A stretch of 64,000 bases of DNA from Jonesia denitrificans DSM 20603 (GTDB taxonomy: Bacteria; Actinomycetota; Actinomycetes; Actinomycetales; Cellulomonadaceae): the NCBI RefSeq assembly GCF_000024065.1, contig NC_013174.1, positions 310,001 to 374,000 of the forward strand, written 5' to 3'. Position 1 is the stretch's first letter. The number at the start of each line of letters is the position of its first letter. The notes below the pieces were generated by a model. That model made no database searches, was not told where the DNA came from, and was given only the letters and a program-made list of their open reading frames with translations. Shown in pieces: positions 33,438 through 41,746 of this stretch. The translations under genes and the position numbers were made by a program.

Positions 33438-33956
33438 ATGCCGACGAATATCGAAATCAAAGCCCGCGTGGCCAGCCTCAAGACCCTGATTCCGGTTGTC
33501 GCGTCTTTGGCAGATGCAGGGCCAGAGCATGTTGCCCAAGACGATACCTTTTTCGTTTGCCCCAATGGCAGGCTCAAGCTCCGGGTCCTTGACGACCGAC
33601 ACGGTGTACTGATCTTCTATCGCAGGGCAGATCAGCTCGGTCCCAAAACATCCTTCTACATCCATTCGGAGACAGCCGACCCCGAGGGGTTGCGATCGGT
33701 CTTGGCCCTCGCCTACGGCGAGGCCGGACGGGTTCGGAAGCACCGAATGGTGTTTCAGATCGGTCAGGCCAGGGTGCACCTCGATCGCGTTGAAGGACTG
33801 GGCGAGTTCGTGGAACTGGAAGTGACCGTGGGCGACAAAATGGACTCTGAGGCAGCAATTTCGGAAGCACACCGGCTCGTTGAAGCATTCGGAATTGAGG
33901 AAAGCGCGCTAGTGACGGGTGCGTATCTGGACCTGCACGAAACCAAAATCAATTAA
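33438..33956 (+). CDS. CYTH domain protein (CyaB/thiamine-triphosphatase-like)
   Basis: A 172-residue CYTH-fold protein. The N-terminal metal/phosphate motif EIKAR (E-x-E-x-K type, here NIEIKAR) is followed by the tunnel strands (FFVCPNGRLKLRVLDDRHGVLIFYRR), AGRVRKHRMVFQIG and the acidic pair HLDRVEGLGEFVELEV. The layout matches class IV adenylate cyclase-like (CyaB) proteins, which bind triphosphates. True substrates vary (ATP, thiamine triphosphate, polyphosphate) and cannot be told here. It is divergent from GrpB with 93 bases between starts. Confidence 0.85.
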   Translation: MPTNIEIKARVASLKTLIPVVASLADAGPEHVAQDDTFFVCPNGRLKLRVLDDRHGVLIFYRRADQLGPKTSFYIHSETADPEGLRSVLALAYGEAGRVRKHRMVFQIGQARVHLDRVEGLGEFVELEVTVGDKMDSEAAISEAHRLVEAFGIEESALVTGAYLDLHETKIN

Positions 33957-34526
33957 GCGCAGTAAGCGGCTCCTGAGAAAAACTCACGACCGGGGGAAAT
34001 CCGTCCCAGTAGGGGTTCCTCTTGCGGGCGGCAGTGCTATGGACTATGGACAGAAGTGCTGAGGACTTCGGAAACTGACAGGTGGGGAAACTTACGAACC
34101 ATGGCAAGTTCGAGCAAAAGCAGTTGAAGCCTTCATTGACGACGAGGTCGTTGAATGAGGTCCCAAGCCCCTGTTAGTGGCCGGTGGGTTTGCGTGATGT
34201 GGAAGCACACCGGGGTAGGCGGCTTCAGACTGTCTCAAACAATAAGTTGACGGCAGATCTGGGCCTGGCCGATTGAGTACGTGCTACGGGGTTGCTCAAA
34301 AGTTGTGGCACCTGGTCAGCTAACGTTGAGGCTAATCCGTCGCTTCAATCAACGAGGGCTGGTGGGCCGGCGGGCCCGCCTCACTCGCCGTGAGGCAGAC
34401 CCGCCGTGGTAAAGCAGACCTCCGTTGTGTGGCAGGGGCCCGTGGAGGAGCGGTGGTCACCGGCGTGTAGTGGCCGGTTGGTGTCGTCACCGCAGAGCAC
34501 CTGGCACGTCAACGAGTTCTGCTGGG
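33957..34526. other. gene-free stretch with a decayed coding remnant
   Basis: About 570 bases between the CYTH gene and the GH64 gene. The frame 34063-34158 (+) reads protein-like, with TYEPWQVRAKAVEAFIDD before a stop, but has no start codon; it looks like the tail of a lost gene I cannot name. A hairpin at 34368 probably ends the GH64 transcript. I see nothing else. Confidence 0.45.
34368..34406 (-). terminator. probable terminator of the GH64 gene
   Basis: Nested stems CGGCGGG/CCCGCCG and GCCTCAC/GTGAGGC separated by a symmetric 3-base internal loop. It lies about 120 bases past the GH64 stop on the minus strand; there is no T tract. Confidence 0.5.
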
Positions 34527-36269
34527 TTAGTTGGTCACCCATTTTTGGTGGGGTTCACCGGAGCATTCCCACAGTTGGAGTGCGGCGCCGTTGCTTTGGT
34601 TGCGGTCCACAATGTCCACGCATTTGTTGGCTTGTGGGTTGACAAGGTCACCTGCGTCGGAGAGCACCCATTGTTGGGCTGCGTTTCCTGAGCAGTGCGC
34701 AATCTGGACGGGGGCACCGTTTGCGGTGGAACCCCAAGCCACATCGAGGCACATGTTGTTGGTGGTGCGCACTGTTCCGTCCGTGAATTCCCACACTTTT
34801 CCTGCCCCGTTGGCGCAGTCCCACATGTGGACGCGTTGACCGTCGTTGAACGCTAACCCAGGTGCGCCAGCGCTGCCCGGCACCATGGGGACGGTGACGC
34901 ATTTGTCGTTGAACACGCTCCGCAACGCAACCTTCCCAGTGTTATCGCCGGAACCGTCGTCAGACCCGTCCCCGGTACTGCCGCCGCTGGAACCGCCGGT
35001 GTCGCCGCCGCTGTTCCCTGCATCGTCAGACCCGTCCGAACCGCTAGCGTCACCGTCACCAGATCCACTGGACTCGCTGCCGGTGAGCGCGGTCAAACTA
35101 ATCCGCGCACCTGTGGGGTCACCGCTGTGGACAAGCGACTCAAACGCCCCCACGTCGTCAAAAGCGAACGCGTACGCCCGCCCATCCACCATGGCGTCGT
35201 GGACTGCTTTGCCGTACAGGTTGACTGGGTCACCTGTGTAGAAAGCCGATGCGTCAGTGACTGGTTCCACCGTGGACGTTCCCAGCGTGCCTCGGGTCAA
35301 CGCCGCGCACAGCGTGCGCGCGATAGGCCCAACCACCCGGTCATTGGGGGCGTGTAGTGCCCCATCGCATCCCCACACGTCCGCGCTGGAGGGCCGGTCA
35401 AACTGGGCGACGGTTGCACCCGTGGAGTCGGTGAAGCGCATCGTTGATCCGTGGGTGCGGCCGGTGAACGTGACGTCGGGTTGATCGCTGAAGGGGGTGA
35501 CGGTCAGGTCCCGGGTGGCGTACGCGTCCCACGCGGACGCAATATACCCGTCGAGGTAGGTGGGGCTCATGAGACCAACCCCGGCTGCTTTGCCGGGGGC
35601 AAGGACACGCAGGACGGTGCCGTCGTCACGGGTGATCACTGATCCAGCCCAGTCGGGGTGTCCTGACAGCGCATCGATGACGGCTTGCCGTCCACCGGGT
35701 TTGACTTGTCCGGTGGTGGCGGTGCGCCCGTCAGCCCCGGTGACGGAGACGGCGTGGGGGAGGGCGAACATGTCCACTTGGGAGCTGTTGATCCACAGTC
35801 CAGCGTCGTTGTACGTGAACTCGGTCCAGTCGAACAAGATGTTCTCGGTGGGGTCCCCGGGCGCCCAGGGTGCGGGTTGGACGAGCCCGTCTTGGGTGAG
35901 GGCGAAGGGGAGTTTGTCTCCGAAGGAGAAGTACACACGCCCGGAGAACCCGCGGGGGACTGTGAGGGTGGTGTGTCCGCCTGTCGATGCGCCCTTGATT
36001 GCTACATCGGGTGCGGGGGCTGGTGGGTTACTTCCCGCCGGCCACGGGTGGAACGTTCCAGCAGAGTCGACCCAGCCGAGTTTCCCGGTTTGTAGGTCTG
36101 TGCCAAGGACGTAGAGGTACACGTCCTCAGTGAGTCCGCTGGTGTTGTCGATGGTCAGGGGCAGCAGGTCAGGGCCAGCGGCGTGCGCGGGGAGCGCAGC
36201 GCCGGTGACCCCGGCTAGTGCCAGTGATGTTGTGGCGGCGGCTGCCACCCAACGTGCGAGTGATCGCAT
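34527..36269 (-). CDS. secreted beta-1,3-glucanase (GH64) with C-terminal ricin-type binding module
   Basis: A 580-residue secreted enzyme. The signal peptide ends near LPAHAAGP. A GH64/thaumatin-like catalytic domain (about 35-395) shows LPLTIDNTSGL, RVYFSFGDKLPF, FDWTEFTYND and YAFAFDDVG. Acidic residues in the FDWTE and AFDDVG segments are candidate catalytic ones. A Ser/Gly/Asp linker (about 400-445) leads to a CBM13/ricin-type domain with the QQWVL and HQKWV repeats typical of the beta-trefoil. It probably degrades beta-1,3-glucan of fungi or plants outside the cell. ATG 36269 has AAGGGAA upstream. Confidence 0.9.
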   Translation of the reverse strand: MRSLARWVAAAATTSLALAGVTGAALPAHAAGPDLLPLTIDNTSGLTEDVYLYVLGTDLQTGKLGWVDSAGTFHPWPAGSNPPAPAPDVAIKGASTGGHTTLTVPRGFSGRVYFSFGDKLPFALTQDGLVQPAPWAPGDPTENILFDWTEFTYNDAGLWINSSQVDMFALPHAVSVTGADGRTATTGQVKPGGRQAVIDALSGHPDWAGSVITRDDGTVLRVLAPGKAAGVGLMSPTYLDGYIASAWDAYATRDLTVTPFSDQPDVTFTGRTHGSTMRFTDSTGATVAQFDRPSSADVWGCDGALHAPNDRVVGPIARTLCAALTRGTLGTSTVEPVTDASAFYTGDPVNLYGKAVHDAMVDGRAYAFAFDDVGAFESLVHSGDPTGARISLTALTGSESSGSGDGDASGSDGSDDAGNSGGDTGGSSGGSTGDGSDDGSGDNTGKVALRSVFNDKCVTVPMVPGSAGAPGLAFNDGQRVHMWDCANGAGKVWEFTDGTVRTTNNMCLDVAWGSTANGAPVQIAHCSGNAAQQWVLSDAGDLVNPQANKCVDIVDRNQSNGAALQLWECSGEPHQKWVTN

Positions 36270-36377
36270 GGGGTTCCCTTTGTTGTGGAGGAAGGGGTGG
36301 GTGCCGCCAACATTACGAGGAGATAACGCCGCCGTCCTAACAAACACGATGGGGACGGGGACACCTCCCCACAAAAC

Positions 36378-37484
36378 TCACGTATGAATGGGGGTGAGTT
36401 TCTTTTGCCACGCCGCAACAACGGTACGAACCTCAAACCCTAAAGCCACGTTGATGGAGAGCATGTGGTCGTTTTCTGAGGCATTCCATGTGTGGAGCCT
36501 GCGCGCATCGGGCCGCAACTCGCGCAGCCGAGTGAGCAAGTCCGCTTTCATCCACATCCCTAACCGGTGGCCCCGGTGCCCATCAAGCACGAGGGTCGCT
36601 GCCTGAAAAACCGCCTCAGGCCACACATGCGGGTAATCAACCCGAGTGAAGCCCACAATCTCACCGGACTCGCAATGCCGCGCCGCCACCGCAAGGTACC
36701 CCTTGTTTGCTGCCGCCAACGTGTCCTCGTTGTACCGCACCCGCTCAGGGGTGTGCACGGTTTCTTCCATGTCGAGTTCACCGTGAGGAACATCAGTGCT
36801 CATGGCCTGATTAAGACGGGCATGCCCAGCCAACAACTCATCTGGGGTGCGATCCACCCACGACACCAACTCATAGGCCGGGTGCGCCACCGCACGCGAC
36901 TGCGCCGCGAACCGGTCCAACATCTCTTGGTCCACCGGGAGCGGCAGAATCGAGTGGCGCTCTGTCTGTTCTAATTCCCACCCGCAGGCAAGATAGGCGG
37001 CCGCTAACGAATCTGTGGGGTTAATACGACCAGCGCCCGTTGCAGCGTCAAGAACCGGCTCGCCGTCAGCCGCTTCCCGGTGGTCAGTCCACTCCATGAT
37101 CGATGTGCGCCCCCGCGCTGCCGCTAACCGTTCCGCCTCAGCTAACAGCGCCACCGTGAGGTCGGTGTCCCGCCCCTGCGCTTCGCTCCACACAAACCCC
37201 AGGTGAGTGTTATCAGACAGGGGGTACAGGACCTGCAGGAACCCGCGCACTTCACCATCGGGCGCATCGTCACGAAGAACCACAAAATCACGGTCGTAAT
37301 ACTCGCCGCGACAAGCCTCAGCGAAAATGCCCTCAAACGGTTCAGAAAAGTCCGGGTGTCCGTGGAAAGCCTCCGCCTCACGGTGCGACAGTTCAACGCC
37401 TGCGCGCAGCAGGCCATGATCGGGGTGTGTGGTATCAGCCCAGTTCGTGAGCGTGTACACAACGGTTCCTGGTGGTGTGGTCAT
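36378..37484 (-). CDS. GNAT acetyltransferase with two tandem domains
   Basis: A 368-residue protein with two GNAT folds, as in mycothiol synthase-like and related actinobacterial enzymes. The C-terminal copy has AATLVLDGHRGHRLGMWMKADLL, where the R-x-x-G-x-G/A loop binds acetyl-CoA, then RLHTWNASENDHMLSINVALGF (motif B). The N-terminal copy is more degenerate (TDLTVALLAEAERLAAARGR). The N-terminus is at ATG 37484. It is a single gene between the GH64 and SBF genes. The substrate is unknown. Confidence 0.85.
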   Translation of the reverse strand: MTTPPGTVVYTLTNWADTTHPDHGLLRAGVELSHREAEAFHGHPDFSEPFEGIFAEACRGEYYDRDFVVLRDDAPDGEVRGFLQVLYPLSDNTHLGFVWSEAQGRDTDLTVALLAEAERLAAARGRTSIMEWTDHREAADGEPVLDAATGAGRINPTDSLAAAYLACGWELEQTERHSILPLPVDQEMLDRFAAQSRAVAHPAYELVSWVDRTPDELLAGHARLNQAMSTDVPHGELDMEETVHTPERVRYNEDTLAAANKGYLAVAARHCESGEIVGFTRVDYPHVWPEAVFQAATLVLDGHRGHRLGMWMKADLLTRLRELRPDARRLHTWNASENDHMLSINVALGFEVRTVVAAWQKKLTPIHT

Positions 37485-37526
37485 GGTGTCACTGTGACCG
37501 CACGAACGCTGACGCGCAACTGTTTT

Positions 37527-38504
37527 TTATGGCACTTGGACGCTGATGGGGTCGGCTTTGCGCCCCATGCGGGTAGCGATGATGGAGCACACAACCAGTT
37601 GCAGTTGGTGGAAGATCATCACCGGCAACATGATGAACCCCAAGGTTGCGGCCGGGAACAGAACTGTGGCAATGGGGACGCCGGTCGCCAGCGACTTTTT
37701 TGACCCGCACATGAGGATGGTGATGCGGTCTTCCCGGGTGAACCCGAACCACCCAGACACGGACCAGGTGGCGAACAAAACCAGGGCGAGGATCACCGTT
37801 GACAGAACAAGCATCACAACGATGTCGCGCACTCCCACCTGCGACCAGATCCCTGCCACCACCCCTTGGGAGAACGCCGAATACACCACCAGAACAACAA
37901 CGGAACGGTCGGTGAAGAGGGTGACCCGCCGGTGTCGGGTCACCCACCCGATCAGCCAGCGTCGGGCGATCTGCCCGAGGATAAACGGGGCAAGAATCTG
38001 ACCGCCGATGCGCACAATCGCCCCAGCATCAACCCCCGCATACGACCCCAAAAGTAGGGCAACGAGTACCGGAGTGAGGATCACTCCGAGCAGGTTGGAC
38101 GCGGACGCTGCAACAATGGCGCCCGCAATGTTGCCCCGTGCAATGGACACAAACGCAATGGAAGCCTGCACGGTGGATGGCAACAGCGTGAGGAACACCA
38201 GCCCATGAGTGAGATCGCGGGGGAGCACTGACTCAGGAAGTGCCAGCAACGCCAACCCAACAAGAGGGAAAACCACATAGGTGAACCCAAAAATGACCGA
38301 GTGCAACCGCCAATGGGTGACCGCAGCAACGGCTTCGTCGGTGCGCAACCGCACCCCGTACAGGAAGAACAGCAACGCAATAACAACGGCGACGACCGCA
38401 TCAAGGAGAGGGACTGCGCCGCCGCGTGCGGGCGCGAAGGACGCCAGGATCACTGCGCCAAGCAGAGCAAGAAGGAACGGGTCAAGGAAACGAACAAAAC
38501 GCAT
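37527..38504 (-). CDS. bile acid:sodium symporter (SBF/RCH1-like) family protein
   Basis: A 325-residue membrane protein with about nine or ten helices of the SBF-like (DUF4137/YfeH) branch. Helix 1-2 reads FLDPFLLALLGAVILASFAPARGG, and the crossover motifs TLLPSTVQASIAFVSIARGN and MCGSKKSLATGVPIATVLFP are well conserved. Family members transport organic anions or ions with Na+; the substrate here is unknown. ATG 38504 is preferred; GTG 38519 is in frame. It is divergent from the VIT gene. Confidence 0.88.
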   Translation of the reverse strand: MRFVRFLDPFLLALLGAVILASFAPARGGAVPLLDAVVAVVIALLFFLYGVRLRTDEAVAAVTHWRLHSVIFGFTYVVFPLVGLALLALPESVLPRDLTHGLVFLTLLPSTVQASIAFVSIARGNIAGAIVAASASNLLGVILTPVLVALLLGSYAGVDAGAIVRIGGQILAPFILGQIARRWLIGWVTRHRRVTLFTDRSVVVLVVYSAFSQGVVAGIWSQVGVRDIVVMLVLSTVILALVLFATWSVSGWFGFTREDRITILMCGSKKSLATGVPIATVLFPAATLGFIMLPVMIFHQLQLVVCSIIATRMGRKADPISVQVP

Positions 38505-38626
38505 CGGTCGTGATCTCACTTGGGGGGTCGGGTGAAACCGGGGGAGTGTTCACGCAGGGGTGGGGGCTCCCCTGACTGTACCTGTCAGCACGGTGTACCC
38601 GCGATCTGCACCTCAACACCCAAAGA

Positions 38627-38645
38627 AAAGAAAAGGCTAACCTAA
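38627..38645. promoter_or_regulatory. DtxR/IdeR-type iron box
   Basis: The right two-thirds, AGGCTAACCTAA, is identical to the canonical palindromic iron box; the left arm (AAAGAAA) is degenerate. It lies 77 bases before the VIT start. A DtxR/IdeR regulator with Fe2+ would be expected to bind. Confidence 0.6.
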
Positions 38646-38721
38646 AATAGGCACGCCTTTTTCTTTTTAGGCCATGCTTCCCTTTCTAGAATTGGGTGTC
38701 TATTTATGTTTCCATGAATTT

Positions 38722-39300
38722 ATGGCAACGATAGATATGACCCCAGGAACTGTTGTGAACGAGCCCCGCGATGACCAAGGGCCTTCTGCCGCTCACCTCA
38801 ACTGGTTGCGCGCAGGTGTTTTGGGCGCGAACGACGGGATCGTGTCTGTGGCTGCTGTTGTTGTCGGTGTTGCGGCTGCCACCTCAAATAACACGCTCAT
38901 CATTGCCTCTGGTTTAGCTGCCCTTGTGGGTGGGGCATTGTCGATGGCGCTGGGTGAATACGTGTCTGTGTCGTCTGCTCGTGACGCGCAACGCGCATCG
39001 CGGGTACCCGTCCCGGCCGACGAAATTGTCAACCCGTGGCATGCGGCAATTGCGTCTGCTCTTGCATTTGTTGCCGGCGCATTACTTCCTTTTCTTGCAG
39101 TCATTGTTGTCCCCGGTGGCTGGAAAATACCGGTCACCGTCGGAGCTGTTCTCATTGCACTGGTGTTAACCGGGGGAACAGGGGCGCGACTCGGTGGAGC
39201 GAACGTTCCACGAGCGATTACCCGGGTTGTTGTGGGGGGAAGCCTCACACTGGCATTGACGTTTGCTGTGGGGTCACTCTTTGGCGTGACTGTCGCGTAG
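38722..39300 (+). CDS. VIT/CCC1 family iron-manganese transporter lacking its cytosolic domain
   Basis: A 192-residue member of the VIT1/CCC1 family, which exports or stores Fe2+/Mn2+ across membranes. The first half is typical: LNWLRAGVLGANDGIVSVAA, then GGALSMALGEYVSVSSARD. Relatives then have about 50-60 residues of charged helices (the metal-binding cytosolic arm) before NPWQAA. Here DAQRAS runs through only about ten residues, including a CGGGTACCCG palindrome (39001-39010), into NPWHAAIASALAFVAGALLP. The frame is intact. The protein probably folds in the membrane but lacks the usual metal relay. The start is uncertain (ATG 38722 or 38737). Confidence 0.87.
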   Translation: MATIDMTPGTVVNEPRDDQGPSAAHLNWLRAGVLGANDGIVSVAAVVVGVAAATSNNTLIIASGLAALVGGALSMALGEYVSVSSARDAQRASRVPVPADEIVNPWHAAIASALAFVAGALLPFLAVIVVPGGWKIPVTVGAVLIALVLTGGTGARLGGANVPRAITRVVVGGSLTLALTFAVGSLFGVTVA

Positions 39301-39512
39301 CAGCAACCCGCCCTGCCCGGTGTACCTCGAGCAGGTATTCCAGGAGCGTGATATGCAAGGGGTGGGTGATTACGCGGATGCATTCCGGGTCGGTGGTGTT
39401 GAGTGGCCTCTGAATGGGTGCATTGGGTGTGGTCACGGGAACAGCACAGGATGCTCAAGAAACCTTGACCAAGAGATCTTGAGAACAGATGTGAGAAAAG
39501 AGGGATGGCAGC

Positions 39513-39953
39513 GTGGCCACCACCGACAACCTGACCCAACCAACAGACGTACCTGTCGAGGACTTCATCAACCAGCTCGACCGTGAGGTCAGACAGCGTG
39601 AAGCATGGGAACTTCTCCCGATCTACCGGGCAATCACCGGTCACGAACCGGTGTTGTGGGGGAGCAGCATCATTGGGTTCGGGTCCTACTATTACCGGTA
39701 CGCCACCGGCCGCACCGGAACCGCGGCAGCCGCCGGTTTCTCTCCGCGCTCCCGCGCTTTGACCGTGTACCTTCCAGAAGGATGTGACCGGCATGCCTGC
39801 CAACTCACCCGGTTAGGACCTCATCGCACGACCGTGTCCTGCTTGTACATCACGCGACTTGATGCGGTTGATCACGGAGTCCTCACCGAAATCCTTGAAC
39901 GCTCTTTCGACACAGTGATGAAGGAACTGCACACCTCCTCAGCGCGCCCATGA
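39513..39953 (+). CDS. DUF1801 domain protein
   Basis: A 146-residue protein matching DUF1801 (YdhG-like fold). It has VEDFINQLDREVRQREAWEL, then LWGSSIIGFGSYYYRYATGR, AAGFSPRSRALTVYLPEG and the C-terminal ILERSFDTVMKELHTS. The family is small, soluble and of unknown biochemical role. It starts at GTG 39513 with AGGGATGG upstream. The 212-base gap before it contains a CTCAAGA/TCTTGAG inverted repeat (39454-39483) of unknown meaning. Confidence 0.85.
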   Translation: MATTDNLTQPTDVPVEDFINQLDREVRQREAWELLPIYRAITGHEPVLWGSSIIGFGSYYYRYATGRTGTAAAAGFSPRSRALTVYLPEGCDRHACQLTRLGPHRTTVSCLYITRLDAVDHGVLTEILERSFDTVMKELHTSSARP

Positions 39954-40118
39954 CAGGGCGCGATCTGTGACAACCCTGTGTTGTCGCCCCGCCAGTGACG
40001 CAGGACCAGCCATGACGCGCCCGTGGTGGTCAGTGGTCACCGGGGACTAGACCTAGTGAGCAGTGCCCATGTGGTCACCCCAAAGGTCTCGGTAAGGTCA
40101 CAAACAGGTTGCTGTGCG

Positions 40119-40147
40119 CGGTCACACCTTCCCCATCCGTGTGACCG
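40119..40147. promoter_or_regulatory. inverted repeat upstream of the pectate lyase gene
   Basis: A perfect CGGTCACAC-N11-GTGTGACCG repeat about 85 bases before the start. It could be an operator or a leader hairpin. The half sites resemble the TGTGACC of the LacI operators, but orientation and spacing differ. Confidence 0.4.
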
Positions 40148-40231
40148 TGCCGCACCGAAGGGGGCAGTGTCACACAAGCACCCCCCTGCCCGGCGGCTAG
40201 ACGGACGCCGGACACCGACACAGGAGGAACA

Positions 40232-41569
40232 ATGACACACCAGGCACAAGGAGGCCGGCGTTTCGCCCGCACCCTGAAAGCCGCATGGAGCGCAGCGCTC
40301 GCTGTTGCGCTCACCGGGGCTGTTGGGTTGGCTGTTGCCACCCCAGCCCAGGCAGCATCGGTTGACACCAACAAGTGGTATGTACTGGAAAACCACCAAA
40401 GTGGGAAAGCTCTCGAGGTCGCGAACTTCTCCACCGCAGCTGGCGGTGAACTCCAGCAGTACACCCGCAACGACGGCGCCTGGCAACAATGGCGTTTCAT
40501 CTCCGTTGGTAGCGGCTACTACGTGATCGAAAACCGGCACTCCGGCAAGGTCATCGACCTGTGGGAGAACAAAACCGCAGACGGCACCCCATTCAAGCAG
40601 TGGGACCGCAACGACCGGTACAACCAGCAGTTCAAGCTCGTGGACTCCAACAACGGTGAACACGTTCGCCTCATCAACCGTGCGAACAACGGTGCCGTGA
40701 CCGTCACTGACCGGTCCAAAGCGGACTTCGCATCAATCACTGTGTTGTCCAACAAGAACCAGTACAACCAACAGTGGAAACTCATCCCAGTGTCCACCTC
40801 AGGGAACACCGGCGGTAGCAACTCTGGTGACACCGGCAACACTGGTGGAAACAACTCTGGTGACACCGGTAAGGCTGACGGTCAATTCGCTGCGTGGCCT
40901 AAGGCTGCATCAAGCAAGAAGGTGTCCTCCACCATCAAGGTTCCCAAGTCAGGTCTTGACGGGAAAATGGTCCGCTACTACGGCATCTCCGACGGTAGCC
41001 AAGACGAATCTCAACCCGCCATGTTTGAACTCGAAGATGGTGCCACGATCAAGAACGTCATCATCGGTGAAGGCGCTGGTGACGGCATCCACTGCAAGGG
41101 AACCTGCACCATCGAAAACGTGTGGTGGGAAAACGTTGGTGAAGACGCCGCTACACAAAAGGGCAAAATCTCTGGTCAAGTCATGACCATCAACGGTGGT
41201 GGGGCGCGCTCTGCTGACGACAAAGTCTTCCAGCACAACGGCCCAGGCAAAATGGTCATCAAGAACGTCCAAATCGAAGACTTCGGTAAAGTCTTCCGCT
41301 CCTGCGGTAACTGCTCAACCCAGTACGCGCGGTCCGTGGAGATTGACAACATCATGGTGACCGCACCAGGCAAGTCACTGGTGGGTATCAACTCCAACCT
41401 TGGTGACAAAGCCACCATCCGCAACGTCACCATCGTGGGCGACTCCAAGCGCAAGATCGCGATCTGTGAAGAGTACAAAGGTGTGACCAAGGGTGAACCG
41501 AAGAAGGTCGCCTCCGGTCCATCGAGTGCCTGCAACTACTCGGACAAGGACATCACCTACCGCGACTAA
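40232..41569 (+). CDS. secreted pectate lyase (PL3) with N-terminal ricin-type binding module
   Basis: A 445-residue secreted enzyme. A signal peptide (cleavage near TPAQAAS) is followed by a CBM13-like beta-trefoil with QQWRF, QQFKL and QQWKL repeats (about 45-185). A Gly/Asn/Ser linker contains two near-identical 11-residue repeats (GNTGGSNSGDT, GNTGGNNSGDT). The catalytic domain (about 215-445) is a PL3 beta-helix: ATIKNVIIGEGAGDGIHCKG, IENVWWENVGEDAATQKG and VFQHNGPGKMVIKN, with the asparagine ladder and Lys/Arg candidates of the family. It cleaves de-esterified pectin by Ca2+-dependent beta-elimination. Terminator at 41621. Confidence 0.93.
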   Translation: MTHQAQGGRRFARTLKAAWSAALAVALTGAVGLAVATPAQAASVDTNKWYVLENHQSGKALEVANFSTAAGGELQQYTRNDGAWQQWRFISVGSGYYVIENRHSGKVIDLWENKTADGTPFKQWDRNDRYNQQFKLVDSNNGEHVRLINRANNGAVTVTDRSKADFASITVLSNKNQYNQQWKLIPVSTSGNTGGSNSGDTGNTGGNNSGDTGKADGQFAAWPKAASSKKVSSTIKVPKSGLDGKMVRYYGISDGSQDESQPAMFELEDGATIKNVIIGEGAGDGIHCKGTCTIENVWWENVGEDAATQKGKISGQVMTINGGGARSADDKVFQHNGPGKMVIKNVQIEDFGKVFRSCGNCSTQYARSVEIDNIMVTAPGKSLVGINSNLGDKATIRNVTIVGDSKRKIAICEEYKGVTKGEPKKVASGPSSACNYSDKDITYRD

Positions 41570-41620
41570 CGCTCACAGTCCCCAAGGACCAGCGCGAATG
41601 CGCGCACCGTGATGTGCACC

Positions 41621-41651
41621 GGCTCCCGTCCACCATGTGTGGGCGGGAGCC
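41621..41651 (+). terminator. terminator of the pectate lyase gene
   Basis: A 13-bp stem GGCTCCCGTCCAC/GTGGGCGGGAGCC (one T-G pair) with a 5-base loop, about 50 bases after the stop. Confidence 0.75.
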
Positions 41652-41746
41652 ACTGTATTCTTCACCCTTTCTCCACCTAGTACGCACAGGGCGTTGACGG
41701 CAGAGTTTTCCTTAACAACTCTGCGTCAACGCCGACAGGGGGAAGC

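Noticed and set aside
40119-40147. CRP/GlxR-type site before the pectate lyase gene
   Set aside because: The half sites are inverted relative to TGTGA-N6-TCACA and the spacing is wrong.
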